Notes under the pieces: model-generated
Database searches by the model: none
What the model was told of the DNA's origin: nothing
Seen by the model: the letters and a program-made list of their open reading frames with translations, nothing else
Part shown: piece after piece, positions 1 to 8,645 of the stretch
Numbering within the stretch: the stretch's first letter is position 1
Layout: every line of letters begins with the position of its first letter
Assembly: GCA_016716885.1 (NCBI GenBank)
Contig: JADJUV010000175.1
Coordinates: forward strand, 45,077 to 109,076
Direction of reading: 5' to 3'
DNA length: 64,000 nt
Source: Candidatus Trichofilum aggregatum
Lineage (GTDB): Bacteria; Chloroflexota; Anaerolineae; Promineifilales; Promineifilaceae
Position numbers and translations under genes: made by a program

Positions 1-276
1 GTTGATAATTTCTGGGGTCGTGGCCTATTTCCTAAGTAGCTATATCATCAACAATACCGACCTAAATTTTAACTTTTTTCGCAACAACTTCTTCATTCCC
101 CCGTCATACCCGATTGGGTCATTCATGGGGCCTTCATCCTCATTTTGGTGTTTTTGATGCAGGCGATATTTGCTATCGGTTTTGCTTTTGGTAGCCCTGA
201 GGGGCGGATTAAAACAGGCCGACCACGAGCCGATTCGCGTAACCCCGATCCGTTTGATGACAACCGACCTTATTAA
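1..276 (+). pseudogene. C-terminal end of a membrane protein, cut by window edge, frameshifted
   Basis: The window opens inside a gene. Frame 2 encodes a hydrophobic segment (GVVAYFLSSYII) followed by a polar loop. Frame 1 then gives a second membrane helix (AFILILVFLMQAIFAIGF) and a charged tail ending DPFDDNRPY at the TAA at 274-276. The frames join cleanly if one G is added to the run at 127-130 (MGAFILILVF), so a one-base homopolymer deletion is likely. The layout of two helices around a polar turn recalls small symporter subunits of DUF4212 type, but this is weak. The stop lies six bases before the next gene, suggesting co-transcription. Confidence 0.5.
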
Positions 277-282
277 CCCAGG

Positions 283-867
283 ATGATTACAGCAATTATC
301 CTGGCGGCTGGTCAGGGGCGGCGTTTTGGTCAGACAAAACAGTTGATGCCGTGGGGAGAAACAACTATCCTGGGAGCCACCCTTGCGCAAATACAACAAT
401 CTCAGGTAGATGATATTCTGGTGGTAACGGGTCACGACGCGGCCGCAGTCACCCTCATCGCCTCAGCCCACCACCTTCCCACAATCCACAACCCCCATTA
501 CGAAGCGGGCGAGATTCTCTCTTCTCTCAAAACCGGAATACAAACCTTGCCCGCAACGGTCGCGGCCGCGCTCGTTATCCTGGCCGACCAGCCCTTCATC
601 CCACCAACTGTTATTGACCAACTTATCACCCGTTTCAAGGCCGGAAACGGCCAACTGATCGCCCCAACCTACCACGGACAACGGGGTAATCCGGTGTTGA
701 TCGGGCGACCGTTTTTTGCTGAACTGTTGGCCCTGCCCCCACAGGCAGCCCCGCGCACGTTGCTGCAACGCCACCCCGACAAACTAGTCCTGGTCGCTGT
801 GGACTCAGAAGCTATTTTGCTGGACATTGATAGGGTGGAAGAGTATGAGCGGTTGCGGCCGCGTTAA
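283..867 (+). CDS. MocA/MobA-like nucleotidyltransferase
   Basis: This is a 194-residue member of the MobA-like NTP transferase family, closest in layout to molybdenum-cofactor cytidylyltransferase (MocA). Family enzymes transfer CMP or GMP from CTP or GTP to molybdopterin in the cytoplasm. Visible motifs are the N-terminal nucleotide-binding LAAGQGRRFGQTKQL, the metal-binding LADQPFI near residue 105, and QRGNPVLIGRPFF, typical of the MocA branch. The C-terminal LLDIDRVEEYE also fits. Length is normal for the family. It follows a membrane protein by six bases. No molybdoenzyme is visible, so the exact cofactor substrate is open. Confidence 0.85.
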   Translation: MITAIILAAGQGRRFGQTKQLMPWGETTILGATLAQIQQSQVDDILVVTGHDAAAVTLIASAHHLPTIHNPHYEAGEILSSLKTGIQTLPATVAAALVILADQPFIPPTVIDQLITRFKAGNGQLIAPTYHGQRGNPVLIGRPFFAELLALPPQAAPRTLLQRHPDKLVLVAVDSEAILLDIDRVEEYERLRPR

Positions 868-1229
868 CCGTTCACATCACTGGTTTTCTCGGCCCGCACC
901 AGGTCAATCGTCTCAACCGCATGGCGGAAATGAGGAATGACAATGCTCCCGCCGACCACCAGCGCGATGTTCAACACCTCAATTAACTCTTCTTCGCTGG
1001 CCCCCAGTTCCAAACACTGAAGAATGTGATAGTCAATGCAGTCATTACAGCGCAGAACGGCTGAAGCCACCAGCCCCAAAAATTCCTTGGTTTTTTCATC
1101 AAGGACACCTTCACGGTACGCGGCCGCGTCCAGATTAAAAAAACGCTTGACCCCCAAATGATCCAACTCCATAATCCGGGCATTCATCCGCTCCCGGTAG
1201 GCGCGAAACTCGTCTACTCGTGATGTCAT
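864..1229 (-). CDS. Carboxymuconolactone decarboxylase / AhpD-like protein
   Basis: A 121-residue helical protein of the carboxymuconolactone decarboxylase family. The motif RCNDCIDYH gives the CxxC plus His arrangement of AhpD-type alkylhydroperoxidases, with ELGASEEELIEVLNIA following as usual. I chose the ATG at 1229 because AGGAG stands seven bases upstream; a longer reading to 1268 adds residues unlike the family. The end overlaps the convergent MocA-like gene by four bases. It is divergent from the second AhpD-like gene at 1358, so the two may share a redox role. The substrate is unknown. Confidence 0.85.
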   Translation of the reverse strand: MTSRVDEFRAYRERMNARIMELDHLGVKRFFNLDAAAYREGVLDEKTKEFLGLVASAVLRCNDCIDYHILQCLELGASEEELIEVLNIALVVGGSIVIPHFRHAVETIDLVRAEKTSDVNG

Positions 1230-1274
1230 TATGAAACTCCTGTATGTGGTGCGTGGTGCGTGGCACAAATTGTA

Positions 1275-1344
1275 CAGTCTCTCAATCTCTCAGTCTCCCA
1301 ATCTCTCAGTCTCTCAATCTCTCAGTCTCCCAGTCTCTCAATTC
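1275..1344. repeat. 8-bp tandem microrepeat, unit CTCTCARTN
   Basis: About eight imperfect copies of an 8-base unit (CTCTCAGT / CTCTCAAT / CTCCCAAT) lie directly before the start codon of the next gene. Related arrays occur at about 26510-26540, 43013-43038 and 56650-56672. Confidence 0.8.
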
Positions 1345-1357
1345 CCCCGGAGAAAAC

Positions 1358-1945
1358 ATGACCCACTTAATCCCCACTCATGATGAACGTATCGCCTGGC
1401 TAGCCATTCCTGCTGAAGAAGAGCTGGACCCTAATTTTCGTAAATTGTTTGCCAAGGCCCGAGAAAACCTGGGTTTTGTGCCGAATGTGTTTGTGGGCTA
1501 CATGGCGCGGCCGCAACATTTCAGCTTCTGGTTCAGCCATTTCAAAGAGCTAACCCTGGGTGATTCCCAACTCAGCCGCGCCGAACGAGAAATGATCGCC
1601 GTCGTTGTCTCCTCACTCAACCATTGCCTCTACTGCCTGGTCAGTCATGGGGCCGATTTACGCCTCAGCCTGGAAGACCCCATCCTGGCCGATCGGATTA
1701 CCCTGGATTATCGCCGCGCCGGGCTGGATGAACGCACCCGCGCTATGTTGGATTACGCCGCCAAAATCACCACCCACCCCGTCGAATGTGAGGAGAGCGA
1801 TATCCAACATCTACGCGATTTAGGTTTTACCGATGAAGCCATTTTTGACATCGCCGAAATCGCCGCTATGTACAACTTCACCAATCGGCTCGCCTCAGCC
1901 ACGGGTATGTTACCCAACCGGGAATATCACAACCTGGGGCGATGA
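1358..1945 (+). CDS. Peroxidase-related AhpD-like protein
   Basis: A 195-residue protein of the 'uncharacterised peroxidase-related enzyme' group within the AhpD-like superfamily. The redox motif is HCLYCLVSHG near residue 90. The N-terminal part (IPAEEELDPNFRKLFAKARENLGFVPN) and the C-terminal YNFTNRLASATGMLPN are characteristic of the group. The ATG at 1358 follows the sequence CCCCGGAGAAAAC, giving GGAG at normal spacing. Upstream is a tandem microrepeat. A peroxidase or disulfide-relay role is likely from family knowledge; the substrate is not known. Confidence 0.85.
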   Translation: MTHLIPTHDERIAWLAIPAEEELDPNFRKLFAKARENLGFVPNVFVGYMARPQHFSFWFSHFKELTLGDSQLSRAEREMIAVVVSSLNHCLYCLVSHGADLRLSLEDPILADRITLDYRRAGLDERTRAMLDYAAKITTHPVECEESDIQHLRDLGFTDEAIFDIAEIAAMYNFTNRLASATGMLPNREYHNLGR

Positions 1946-2033
1946 CCCGCCAAAACGACAAGAGGAACACAGAGAGCGCAGAGAAGGCACAGAGATGCAC
2001 AGAGATTTATGCGCGTTTTACTAAGCCTGGTGC

Positions 2034-2074
2034 CTGAGCTTGTCGAAGGCATAGGCGAGCTTCGACAAGCTCAG
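2034..2074. repeat. Hairpin repeat CTGAGCTTGTCGAAG
   Basis: Perfect 15-base arms at 2034-2048 and 2060-2074 around an 11-base loop. It sits between convergent genes and could act as a terminator, but no T tract follows. A degenerate relative lies at 4921-4960. Confidence 0.8.
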
Positions 2075-2147
2075 CCCTCGACAGCGTTAATCGTTACGTT
2101 TTTTCAGCTCAATCATCCGTGTCCAAATTTCTTTCTTCGACAGCCTG

Positions 2148-2897
2148 CTAGGTGAAGGAATGATGGGTCCCCGGCTCAAAGAGGGTCAGGTTTAGGATGT
2201 CCTGGTAACCAAGTTGCTGATAGAGGGGGTGGCCCATTTCGCTGGATGAGAGAACCCCCACCGGATGCCCGGCCGCGGCCGCATCCGCTATCATTTGTGT
2301 CACCATCGCCCGGCCAATCCCGCGTCGCCGTTGCGTAGCCAGGGTGTGAATGCCGTCCAGACAAAAGACGCCCCCCTCTAATAACACCAACCGCCCCCGC
2401 GCCACGGGCAAAGGCCCCTGATAAACCAGATAATAACGCAACCGGGCTTCTTCCAGTTCAACCGGATAAATCGCCATGCGCCCCTGAGTGCGGTTGTACC
2501 ACTCTACTTGCTGAAGGGTGGTAACACGTTGGATGGTCATGCCGGCAGGTAGCGGGGTAACAGCCACGGCCGCGGCCGCACGCCACATCAAGGTTTCACG
2601 GACAGTCACGTTATAATCCGCGGCCGCGAACTCAGCTTCCACCCCGTCCCCAGCCCGATGAAACACCGCCAACCAATGTCCCCCACGCTGTGACAACTTT
2701 TGCATCAACCGCATTACTTCAGGGATGGGCGTTTCATAAACAAAAAACTCGTGCTCCTGCCCCCCCATGGGCACGCCATAATGCACATGCCACACCCGGC
2801 CAATCCGCTCCCAGGAGCTACAACCCTTGCTCCGGGCCACAAACCAGCCTTCCACAAATGCCTCAATAATCGCGAGTATGTTATCCGAGGTTAGCAT
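2148..2897 (-). CDS. GNAT family N-acetyltransferase
   Basis: A 249-residue protein whose C-terminal third is a GNAT acetyltransferase fold. The acetyl-CoA binding motif A is seen as THTLATQRRRGIGRAMV near residue 190, and HPLYQQLGYQDI is the usual end of the fold. The N-terminal 100 residues include an EFFVY segment and resemble the extra N-terminal domain of two-part GNAT proteins. The acceptor substrate cannot be read from the sequence. It lies 18 bases downstream of the RNB ribonuclease gene on the same strand and is probably co-transcribed with it. Confidence 0.8.
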   Translation of the reverse strand: MLTSDNILAIIEAFVEGWFVARSKGCSSWERIGRVWHVHYGVPMGGQEHEFFVYETPIPEVMRLMQKLSQRGGHWLAVFHRAGDGVEAEFAAADYNVTVRETLMWRAAAAVAVTPLPAGMTIQRVTTLQQVEWYNRTQGRMAIYPVELEEARLRYYLVYQGPLPVARGRLVLLEGGVFCLDGIHTLATQRRRGIGRAMVTQMIADAAAAGHPVGVLSSSEMGHPLYQQLGYQDILNLTLFEPGTHHSFT

Positions 2898-2915
2898 AAC
2901 TTGAATGATGCCCGT

Positions 2916-4739
2916 TCATTGCCAGCGAAAATGGGCCACCAATTCCGGCAAATTAACATCTGTTACCGTCAGGGCAACCCGATCATCCAGCGGTCGATCT
3001 TTACGCAAATATAGCTCCGTTTCATAAGCCAGATCGGGTAGCAAAACCAGATCGCGGGAACCCCGTTTTTCGATGATAATGCCCTCGCCCTGCCACTCCG
3101 GGTTCTGGAGCAGATAGACCATCGTCCAATGGGTATTGGAGAACCGTTCTGCCTGGCGCACGCTTCCGGTTACGGCATCCGCCGCACCAATACGGGTCAA
3201 AATGTCGGCTTCGGTAAGGAGTGGCTCGCCACGCAGGTAGGCCCGTAGTTGCTGGTGAACCACCATATCCAGGTAACGGCGCAGAGGGCTGGTGGCCTGC
3301 ACGTATAGGTTCATTCCCAGACCAGCGTGTGGCGCAGCCGCGACCTTTTGTTGGCCCCGTTTCATGCTGCGGCGCAGGGCAAAATATTGGGATGGCGTCG
3401 CGGCCGCGAGCGGCGCATCTTCATCCGGTGGTTCCTGGGTCGTAAACGGAAACGGTATGCCTTTTTCCAGCGCAAAACGGGCCACCGCTTCCCCGGTCAT
3501 CAACATGGCTTCACGCACCAGGTTCCGGCTCTGCAAATCAGGTAATGGTCGAATCACCACCCGCCCCTCTTTTACCCGGATGCGCACTTCAGGTAAATTG
3601 ATCTCTACCGCGCCATTTTGCTGGCGAGCAACCTGGAAGGGTTGCACAAAATCACACATTTCCGCAAATGGCGATTCGGTCAGCCGGGTCTCCGCTTCCT
3701 CGTAACTGGTGCGACTGACCCGCACCCAACTGGGCACCATTTCCTGCACCGTGGCCCCCGTTTCTGGCGACCAATTCAGCGCAAAGGAAAGGGCTGGTGA
3801 AATTTCGCTAAGACCCAGGGCCAGGAGAGGGGTGGCTTCGGGTGGCAACATGGGGATGGTGCCATCGGGTAAATAAAGGTTGGCTCCGCGGCCGCGGGCT
3901 TCCAAATCGGCCGGTGAATCAGGGGGAATGAGCGCGGCCGCGTCGGCCACATGCACCCACAGCCGTTCCCCATCCCAACTCAAAGCATCATCCGGATCGC
4001 TACTCCCTTCATCATCAATGGCCCAGGCCACCAGATGGGTTAAATCGCGACGAGTCTCCTCTGGCAAGGATGGCAACGGCACATCGGGCAACGTCAACGG
4101 CACACCCACCCGGATCGGATAAGGGTTCGTCTCTTCTGTCCAGTAACCGATGTTTAGCAACAAGGCATGGCCGTTCTGAACCGTTTCGGCCCGCCCCAAC
4201 GCCCGGAGAATGCGGCTTTGCTCTCGTTTAGCTAATGCCAGGTTTTCCACATCTTCCAGGTAGGTTTTATCTTCCGGGGCATAATGCCCCTCTTCCAGAC
4301 GATGCAGAAACGCTTGCCAGGCCCGTTCCGCGGCCGCTTTGGCTTCTCTGGCGGCCGACTTTTCAGCCACCACAGAGGGGGTATGGGTCACGATGGCTTC
4401 GGGCGTACCAGCAAAATACAGCCCATCATCCAATAACTGCCAGACCGCCCAGGCGGTGGCCGGTGAATAGGCGCCATAAACCAGATCGGCCAGTTCGGCC
4501 AGGGTGGTTGTTTCGCCCAACAATAGCTCCCAGGCTGATAAGACATCTCCCGACGGTTTACCGAGCAGCCGAAGTTGAGTAACCGGTCCCGGATGCAAAA
4601 ACAACACATCTTTAGGCCGTACTTTGGCTATTTCGCCATCCTCTAGCTCTATCTCCAGCTTCTTATCCACGGCGCGCACCCGTGCCGGGCGGTTTTTGTA
4701 CATCACCAAAGCGTCACGATGTAGTTGGATTTCCGACAT
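2916..4739 (-). CDS. RNB-domain ribonuclease (RNase II/R family)
   Basis: A 607-residue 3'-5' exoribonuclease-like protein. The catalytic RNB signature is AIDDEGSSDPDDALSW at about residues 240-255, with the conserved Asp cluster that binds Mg2+. GRGANLYLPDGTIPMLP and SPLRRYLDMVVHQQL are further RNB blocks, and the last 60 residues look like a short S1-type domain. It is shorter than Escherichia coli RNase II/R and lacks clear N-terminal cold-shock domains, as in the organellar/cyanobacterial-like branch. The ATG at 4739 starts MSEIQLHRDALVMY; the upstream Shine-Dalgarno (AAGGCTGG) is weak. It leads a two-gene unit with the GNAT gene. Confidence 0.88.
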   Translation of the reverse strand: MSEIQLHRDALVMYKNRPARVRAVDKKLEIELEDGEIAKVRPKDVLFLHPGPVTQLRLLGKPSGDVLSAWELLLGETTTLAELADLVYGAYSPATAWAVWQLLDDGLYFAGTPEAIVTHTPSVVAEKSAAREAKAAAERAWQAFLHRLEEGHYAPEDKTYLEDVENLALAKREQSRILRALGRAETVQNGHALLLNIGYWTEETNPYPIRVGVPLTLPDVPLPSLPEETRRDLTHLVAWAIDDEGSSDPDDALSWDGERLWVHVADAAALIPPDSPADLEARGRGANLYLPDGTIPMLPPEATPLLALGLSEISPALSFALNWSPETGATVQEMVPSWVRVSRTSYEEAETRLTESPFAEMCDFVQPFQVARQQNGAVEINLPEVRIRVKEGRVVIRPLPDLQSRNLVREAMLMTGEAVARFALEKGIPFPFTTQEPPDEDAPLAAATPSQYFALRRSMKRGQQKVAAAPHAGLGMNLYVQATSPLRRYLDMVVHQQLRAYLRGEPLLTEADILTRIGAADAVTGSVRQAERFSNTHWTMVYLLQNPEWQGEGIIIEKRGSRDLVLLPDLAYETELYLRKDRPLDDRVALTVTDVNLPELVAHFRWQ

Positions 4740-5013
4740 GCAAAACCAGCCTTTTCCAAATAAGATGGGGTAATTGTATGGTTCACATGGGGCACAGGCC
4801 ACTTTGCGCTAAATTGCCTGTTAAAAAAGCGTGAACTGTTGCGACTTAAAGTACAAGGGGAATTTTAAGTGCGGCCGCGTGCCCGGCCAAACTAATTCTT
4901 TGTAACTGTATAGGTGTAGCCTGAACTTGTCTAAGGTTACACCGGGCTTTGACAAGTTCAGCCTTCAAGAGCGTGTATAGTTACAATTTTTTATTCACAG
5001 AAGGAGACCTCTC
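4740..5013. other. Intergenic region with hairpin, between divergent genes
   Basis: This holds one GCGGCCGC copy (about 4872) and an imperfect inverted repeat with arms TGAACTTGTC / GACAAGTTCA at about 4922-4931 and 4951-4960, related to the element at 2034. An AAGGAGA ribosome site precedes the ATG at 5014. I see no clear promoter. Confidence 0.5.
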
Positions 5014-6573
5014 ATGAAAAATAGACAACCATCACGAAATCGCTTTACCTGGTTTTTAACCTTAGGCAGTGGCTTACTGGCACTGATTCTATTGGGCAAC
5101 TGGCTCAATCAGCAGGCTTCATTAGCCGCACAGGGCCGCCCCCCGGAACCCCGTCCGGCGTTTGGGGGTGTCCCGGTAACCGCCGTTTTAAGCGATACCG
5201 CTAACCTGCCCACCCAAACAATTCCTTTTACGGTTCAAGGGGCCGGGTGGCAACAAGTATTTACCGAAACCTTTGAATCAGGCATTTCTGGCACGGTATG
5301 GACGGTATTTGATGAAGATGGCACCACCAATGGCGAATATAAATGGGGTACGGAAACATACACCAATACCACCCCGACAGGAACGCGTAGTGCCTGGGCT
5401 GTAGGTGATGGTGAACAGGGGGGCACGCTTGATCCGGCCACAGATGGTTATCCTCCCAACGCCCAATCCTGGTTAATTTATGGCCCCATTGATATGTCAG
5501 ATGTCACCGAAGGGATGGTGATGTTCAATTATTGGTTCCATGCCAGCATCGGTGATACCTTTGCCGTCATGGCCTCGACCAATGGCACCACTTATACCGG
5601 TCTGGCCACGAATAATGGCGGCAGTGGTGGCTGGGCTGAGGTGATGTATGATCTAGGCGCTTATGCAGGTGAATCGCAACTCTATGTGGCTTTTGTGTTC
5701 ACAAGCGACAGTTCCACGAACCCCTCTAATCTAAAGGGGGCGTTTTTGGATGATGTGATCTTCGCGTTTAATCTCCTGCAACGGACTTACCTGCCTTATG
5801 TGCGGCTTGACCCCACTCAGACACCCACCGCCACACCTAGCCCCACACCATCGCCCACCCCCACCGCCACACCGACCCAACCCGCAAACCCCTACGTAGA
5901 CAATTTTGATAATTCGGGCACAGGCTGGCGTATGCGCCGCCAAAGCACGGGGCCAACTTCACCGGCTAACAGCGTCTCTTACGTGACAGGCGGACGGCTG
6001 GAGCTTAATGTAAGCAAGGCTTCCCATTATGTCATAGGTGCGCCCATGGCCGCGGCCGCGTCCTCTAGCAAATACCGCATCGAAACCCAGGCGCAGTTGA
6101 TCAGCCCGGTGGATCAAAGTGGTTACGGTATCGTCTTTGGCGGCAACTGGAATGGACAGACCTGCCCCAATAGCAATTACACCTCTTGTTTCACCAGCTA
6201 CTATTTACTGGAAGTAAAGTGGCTGGCCAACAACAATAATCCACTCCTGGTGGCCCGTCTGCGCGAGATTACCGGCCATGATGGCAACAACCATCCCACC
6301 GGGACGATTCTCTTTAACTGGACAGAAGCGCGGCTCGTTAATGGCGTGACCATCAATCCCAATGGCGTCAATGAGTGGGATATTCAGGTGCAAAATGATG
6401 GCACGATACGGGTTTATGTGGCTAATCAGTTGTTCAAAACGGTATCAGGGGAAACCACATACTTCGGTCAGAAATATTTTGGCTTGATGGCTTCCTCGAT
6501 CAATGAGGCAGGTGGTACAACCAATAATGCCGTTGTGCGATACGAGTACATTTCGGTTGTCCCTGTCCCGTAA
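5014..6573 (+). CDS. Secreted two-domain protein with Thr/Pro linker
   Basis: A 519-residue exported protein. Residues 12-40 form a hydrophobic signal or anchor. Residues 80-255 (ETFESGISGTVWTVFDEDG ... FLDDVIF) look like a jelly-roll domain of the MAM/choice-of-anchor type seen next to immune inhibitor A peptidases. LLQRTYLPYVRLD and a linker of TPTATPSPTP units (about residues 270-290) follow. The C-terminal half (YVDNFDNSGTGW ... YGIVFGGNW ... FGLMASS) resembles a concanavalin-like DUF1080-type domain. No catalytic residues are evident, so adhesion or polysaccharide binding is more likely than catalysis. GGAGA lies seven bases before the ATG. Confidence 0.7.
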   Translation: MKNRQPSRNRFTWFLTLGSGLLALILLGNWLNQQASLAAQGRPPEPRPAFGGVPVTAVLSDTANLPTQTIPFTVQGAGWQQVFTETFESGISGTVWTVFDEDGTTNGEYKWGTETYTNTTPTGTRSAWAVGDGEQGGTLDPATDGYPPNAQSWLIYGPIDMSDVTEGMVMFNYWFHASIGDTFAVMASTNGTTYTGLATNNGGSGGWAEVMYDLGAYAGESQLYVAFVFTSDSSTNPSNLKGAFLDDVIFAFNLLQRTYLPYVRLDPTQTPTATPSPTPSPTPTATPTQPANPYVDNFDNSGTGWRMRRQSTGPTSPANSVSYVTGGRLELNVSKASHYVIGAPMAAAASSSKYRIETQAQLISPVDQSGYGIVFGGNWNGQTCPNSNYTSCFTSYYLLEVKWLANNNNPLLVARLREITGHDGNNHPTGTILFNWTEARLVNGVTINPNGVNEWDIQVQNDGTIRVYVANQLFKTVSGETTYFGQKYFGLMASSINEAGGTTNNAVVRYEYISVVPVP

Positions 6574-6592
6574 ACAGGCTCCCACCAAACAG

Positions 6593-6635
6593 GTTGGTAG
6601 TGACCGGTTAGCCCGCTAAAGCGGTCACTACCAAC
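6593..6635. repeat. Palindromic repeat, GTAGTGACC family, copy 1
   Basis: Arms GTTGGTAGTGACC and GGTCACTACCAAC enclose TAGCCCGCTAAAGC. It lies downstream of the secreted protein gene. Confidence 0.85.
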
Positions 6636-6660
6636 AGCGGGGAACGCAGACCACCTCTTC

Positions 6661-6716
6661 GTTCGTAGTGCCGGCTTTAGCCGGTTCTTTAGCCCGCTAA
6701 AGCGGTCACTACGAAC
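6661..6716. repeat. Palindromic repeat, GTAGTGACC family, copy 2
   Basis: Outer ends GTTCGTAGTG and CACTACGAAC with inner CGGCTTTAGCCGG and AGCCCGCTAAAGCGG. It is a second copy, 25 bases after the first. Confidence 0.85.
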
Positions 6717-6751
6717 GGGGAAGAACGGGGAAAGCCGTTAATATGACAGGA

Positions 6752-7186
6752 TCAGGTTTCAAATTTGAGTTGGGTATCACCAATGGTGATAATGTCGCCC
6801 ACACCGAGCACGAGGGCTTCATTGACGGGTAAGTCGTTGAGGAGTGTACCGTTACGACTGCCCAGGTCTTCAAGCCACCAATGCTGACCACGCAAAGTAA
6901 TCAGGGCATGTTCGGCTGAGGCGTAGCCATCGTCCACGACAATCGTATTGCCATTGGAACGACCCAGGCTGGTCACAGGGGAGAGGGTGAAAAGGGCATC
7001 GGGCACGAGCGCGGCCGCGTCGCCTACCAATACCCGCAAAAAAGCCTGTTCTTGTTGCTTCTCCGACAACGCGGCCGCGGTCATCTGCATATCATGGACA
7101 ATAAGCCAGAAAGCGGCTAACAAAAACCCCAGAAGCACAAACGCTCCCAGATAACGAAGCGCTAATAATAAATCAGCTTCACTCAT
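6752..7186 (-). CDS. Membrane-anchored FHA-domain protein (FhaB-like)
   Basis: A 144-residue protein with one N-terminal membrane helix (LGAFVLLGFLLAAFWLIV, about residues 11-28) and a C-terminal FHA domain that binds phosphothreonine. FHA signature residues are seen in SLGRSNGNTIVVDD, SAEHALI and LEDLGSRNGTLLND. The ATG at 7186 overlaps the end of the upstream FHA gene by eight bases, so translation is probably coupled. In Actinobacteria and Chloroflexota such FhaA/FhaB pairs usually sit beside Ser/Thr kinases and cell-shape genes; no kinase is present here. Confidence 0.88.
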   Translation of the reverse strand: MSEADLLLALRYLGAFVLLGFLLAAFWLIVHDMQMTAAALSEKQQEQAFLRVLVGDAAALVPDALFTLSPVTSLGRSNGNTIVVDDGYASAEHALITLRGQHWWLEDLGSRNGTLLNDLPVNEALVLGVGDIITIGDTQLKFET

Positions 7187-7994
7187 GGGTATTGGGTGTC
7201 CGCTTACGGGGCGATGTCCGTACCAGGGTCGCTTCTTCAAGCGGGCGCGTATCGGCCTTACGCCGTACCCCTTGCCCTTCCCCACCCTCACCGTAAATGA
7301 GCGTGGCGGTACTGAGAGAAATAACATCCCCCGGCTGTAAAACCGATTCTTGAATACGACGCCCGTTTATTTTGGTGCCGGCGCGGCCGCCTAAATCATA
7401 AATAACAAAGCGGCCAAAGCGCCAGCGAATCTGGGCATGTTGGCGGCTCACATCAGGCAGGCTCAGGACAATATCGTTGTCGGTGCGCCGACCAATGGTG
7501 ATGACGGGTTGAGGCAAGGGCACGTGTCGTTTGCCATCTATGATTAAAAAAGCATCCAGGGCCTGAATGGCGGTCAGGGTCTCCTGCACCAGCTCGTGCC
7601 GCCGCACCTGGGTGGTTTCATCCTGAAACGGTTGCACCAATTGGGTCTGCACCCGAACTTCTTGCGGCCGCAACCGCGCATCCGCTATCAATACAACCTG
7701 AACCGGACCAGCCAGAGTCACATTGGCCTGTTGGGCCAACTGGCTCAAATAATCCGTTAGTTGGGTCAAGATGTCCGGCGTTTCGGCCAGGAGTGTGGCA
7801 TGATCGGTGGGGTGGAGATGAACGTCGTAATGGTTCGCGGCCGCGGTGTCACTCTGGTGATCTTCTAACGTACGCGCCAGGTGCAAGGCAATATCATAAA
7901 GCTGGATACGACCACTGAAAAGCCGGTGAAAAGAGCCTTCCACCAGCCGTTGGGCCAATGCTTCAAAACGTGAAAAGGGGCGTGGTCGAAACAT
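7179..7994 (-). CDS. FhaA-like protein: DUF3662 plus FHA domain
   Basis: A 271-residue cytoplasmic protein. Residues 1-120 (RFEALAQRLVEGSFHRLF ... YDVHLHPTDHATL) match the DUF3662 domain of FhaA, and residues 165-245 form an FHA domain (ITIGRRTDNDIVLS, SRQHAQI, LGGRAGTKINGRRI). FhaA proteins link Ser/Thr phosphorylation to peptidoglycan or cell-division control. I prefer the ATG at 7994 (AGGGA seven bases upstream) to a GTG six codons earlier. It overlaps the small FHA gene downstream. Confidence 0.87.
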   Translation of the reverse strand: MFRPRPFSRFEALAQRLVEGSFHRLFSGRIQLYDIALHLARTLEDHQSDTAAANHYDVHLHPTDHATLLAETPDILTQLTDYLSQLAQQANVTLAGPVQVVLIADARLRPQEVRVQTQLVQPFQDETTQVRRHELVQETLTAIQALDAFLIIDGKRHVPLPQPVITIGRRTDNDIVLSLPDVSRQHAQIRWRFGRFVIYDLGGRAGTKINGRRIQESVLQPGDVISLSTATLIYGEGGEGQGVRRKADTRPLEEATLVRTSPRKRTPNTHE

Positions 7995-8114
7995 AAGAAT
8001 CCCTGTAAACACCGTCTACTCAAGTGTACTCCAGTCCAGAGATTATAGTAACCCCCTTTAGGAGCGTCAATCACGGTCAGGCTACACTTAGTAATCATTC
8101 GTCAATAAGTTCGC

Positions 8115-8149
8115 TAGATTGCGGCAGTCTTGAAGACTGCCGCAATCTA
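8115..8149. repeat. Perfect hairpin with 16-base arms
   Basis: Arms at 8115-8130 (TAGATTGCGGCAGTCT) and 8134-8149 with a TGA loop. No T tract follows on either strand. Confidence 0.8.
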
Positions 8150-8353
8150 AAAACCGCTAAGTTAATTCCGAACGATCACTTAGGATCAAGGATTAACCTA
8201 CAGCACTGAGATGAGAAACTCGTACAGCTTTGCCTAAGTCCGGGGGGGGGGGTGCGGAGGGGTCGGAGGCCCCTTGTTGATTAAATTTTTAATCGGGTAA
8301 TGAGGATTCTCCTATCCCCCTACCCCTTCCCGCTGGGGGGGAAATAGAGCAGG

Positions 8354-8397
8354 AGTGCCGGTTTTCGAGCGCGTCGGCGCGCTCGAAAACCGGCACT
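8354..8397. repeat. Variable-stem hairpin family, copy 1
   Basis: Perfect 20-base arms starting AGTGCCGGTTTTCGAG with a TCGG loop, followed by TTTAAAGTTCCCC. The stem sequence differs from copies at 14324 and 62777, but loop context and downstream TAAAAGTTCCCC are shared. Confidence 0.8.
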
Positions 8398-8404
8398 TTA
8401 AAGT

Positions 8405-8476
8405 TCCCCCCCCTGGGGGGGGGGGGGAAACCGGGCCCCCCGCCCCGGTTTTTTTTTTTGGGGGGGGGGGGGTTTT
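8405..8476. other. Homopolymer-rich low-complexity stretch
   Basis: Runs of C, G and T up to a dozen bases. The equivalent position of the copy at 14364-14410 reads GTTCCCCGCCCCTGGGGG, so this stretch is probably a garbled version of the same flank. Confidence 0.6.
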
Positions 8477-8645
8477 AAACTACAATGGGGCGGGGTTAGA
8501 GGTGGGGAAAACCGTGTACCTGACCGTTTTTTAACGACAATCATCCACGGCTCGGGCTTATATGGCGAAGTACCAGCCATCTGCTGAAAAAAGAGGTTAT
8601 AATCTCGCTTGTGCTAATTTACACAAAAGGAAACTTATTCTGACA

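Larger units (their letters stand above)
7995..8645. other. 650-bp intergenic region between divergent genes
   Basis: No gene is apparent. It holds a perfect hairpin (8115-8149), a variable-stem hairpin (8354-8397) and homopolymer-rich sequence (8242-8252 and 8405-8476). AAGGAAAC at about 8628 may be the ribosome site of the cytochrome gene. Confidence 0.6.
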